NCBI GenBank assembly: GCA_012510865.1
Contig: JAAZHF010000028.1
Location: forward strand, 1-5,029
From: Gammaproteobacteria bacterium
GTDB lineage: Bacteria; Pseudomonadota; Gammaproteobacteria; Xanthomonadales; Xanthomonadaceae
Reading direction: 5' to 3'
Length of the DNA: 5,029 nucleotides
The translations under genes and the position numbers were made by a program. Shown here one piece after another: positions 4,847 to 5,029 of this stretch (position 1 is the first letter of the stretch; each line of letters starts with the position of its first letter). The notes under the pieces are model-generated. The model worked only from the letters and a program-made list of their open reading frames with translations. It ran no database searches and was not told the origin of the DNA.

Positions 4847-5029
4847 TCATGGCCGCTCGGCCACCAGCGGCGGACGCGGCGGGCGCCCGGCCTCGAGCTC
4901 GAGCGGTGCGGCGCGCGCGCCCTCGAGATCGAGTGGCGCCGGGCGCTCGGCGCCCCACGGCGGGCGCGGCGACGGCGCGGTCCAGGTCAGCGTGGCGTGC
5001 AGCGCGAGCGGCGCTGCGCCGCGCAGGGC
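4847..5029 (-). CDS. 3' end of an unrecognised phage gene, proline-rich C-terminus
   Basis: Only the last 60 codons and the TGA stop (4849-4847) are in the window; the start lies beyond 5029. I do not recognise the protein. Seen: an initial stretch LALHATLTWTAP that could be a beta strand, then a proline/arginine/glutamate-rich tail. The tail contains two adjacent ten-residue units, APLDLEGARA and APLELEAGRP, encoded by a 30-base tandem DNA repeat. It ends PPLVAERP. The frame runs from the window edge with no internal stop, and its codons are GC-biased at third positions, as in the neighbouring real genes. It lies on the same strand as the late genes. A structural or tail-associated product is possible from position only. 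Because high-GC DNA often leaves frames open by chance, confidence is moderate. Confidence 0.5.
   Translation of the reverse strand, partial: ALRGAAPLALHATLTWTAPSPRPPWGAERPAPLDLEGARAAPLELEAGRPPRPPLVAERP
4890..4946 (-). repeat. Two-copy 30-base tandem repeat within the upstream gene
   Basis: The blocks CCTCGAGCTCGAGCGG (from 4891) and CCTCGAGATCGAGTGG (from 4921) on the plus strand are offset by exactly 30 bases and differ at two of 16 positions. The period is a whole number of codons and gives two ten-residue peptide units. Each copy contains CTCGAG. Confidence 0.6.

Noticed and set aside
4710..4958. Longer PAS-protein start at 4958 or 4850
   Set aside because: The added residues are arginine/proline-rich, cover the spacer and hairpin, and overlap the upstream gene. 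The ATGA at 4847-4850 is intriguing but lacks a ribosome site.
1..5029. tRNA genes, CRISPR arrays, insertion sequences, attachment sites
   Set aside because: I saw no cloverleaf-like segment, no regularly spaced repeats, no transposase and no terminal inverted repeats. Coding sequence covers nearly the whole window.

Overview
The window is a stretch of bacteriophage or prophage late genes, all on the minus strand and so transcribed from high to low coordinates. The DNA is very GC-rich, with strongly GC-biased third codon positions. A nested Rz/Rz1 spanin pair means the host has an outer membrane, so it is a Gram-negative bacterium. The composition and protein flavour fit a phage of a high-GC proteobacterium such as a Xanthomonadaceae relative (Lysobacter or Stenotrophomonas type), but that host guess is weak inference. 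No attachment site, integrase or bacterial flank is visible, so free phage and prophage cannot be separated.

Layout in transcription order: (1) 5029-4847, the 3' end of an unrecognised gene with a proline-rich, internally repeated C-terminus; (2) 4846-4710, a 137-base spacer holding a long imperfect inverted repeat (4744-4785) and a weak promoter-like pair; (3) 4709-4053, a small membrane protein with one transmembrane helix, a helical linker and a cytoplasmic PAS-like domain; (4) 4056-3484, an N-acetylmuramidase-type endolysin; (5) 3455-3132, a holin-like protein with three hydrophobic segments; (6) 3128-2628, the inner-membrane spanin Rz, with the outer-membrane lipoprotein spanin Rz1 (2905-2669) wholly inside it in another frame; (7) 2631-2182, an N4 gp49/Sf6 gp66-family protein with a C-terminal extension; (8) 2180-1698, a terminase small subunit; (9) 1717 down to the window edge, a terminase large subunit missing its C-terminus. 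The large subunit has no stop inside the window, and a long open plus-strand frame (161-1762) lies over it. That plus-strand frame is a high-GC shadow.

The genes are packed with ATGA overlaps (4053-4056 and 2628-2631), a 1-base gap (2181), a 3-base gap and a 20-base overlap, which suggests one polycistronic message with translational coupling. It joins a full lysis module (endolysin, holin, two-component spanin) to the DNA-packaging motor. The least expected members are the PAS-domain membrane protein that opens the module, the zinc-knuckle-like N-terminal extension on the large terminase, and the structured leader in front of the PAS gene.
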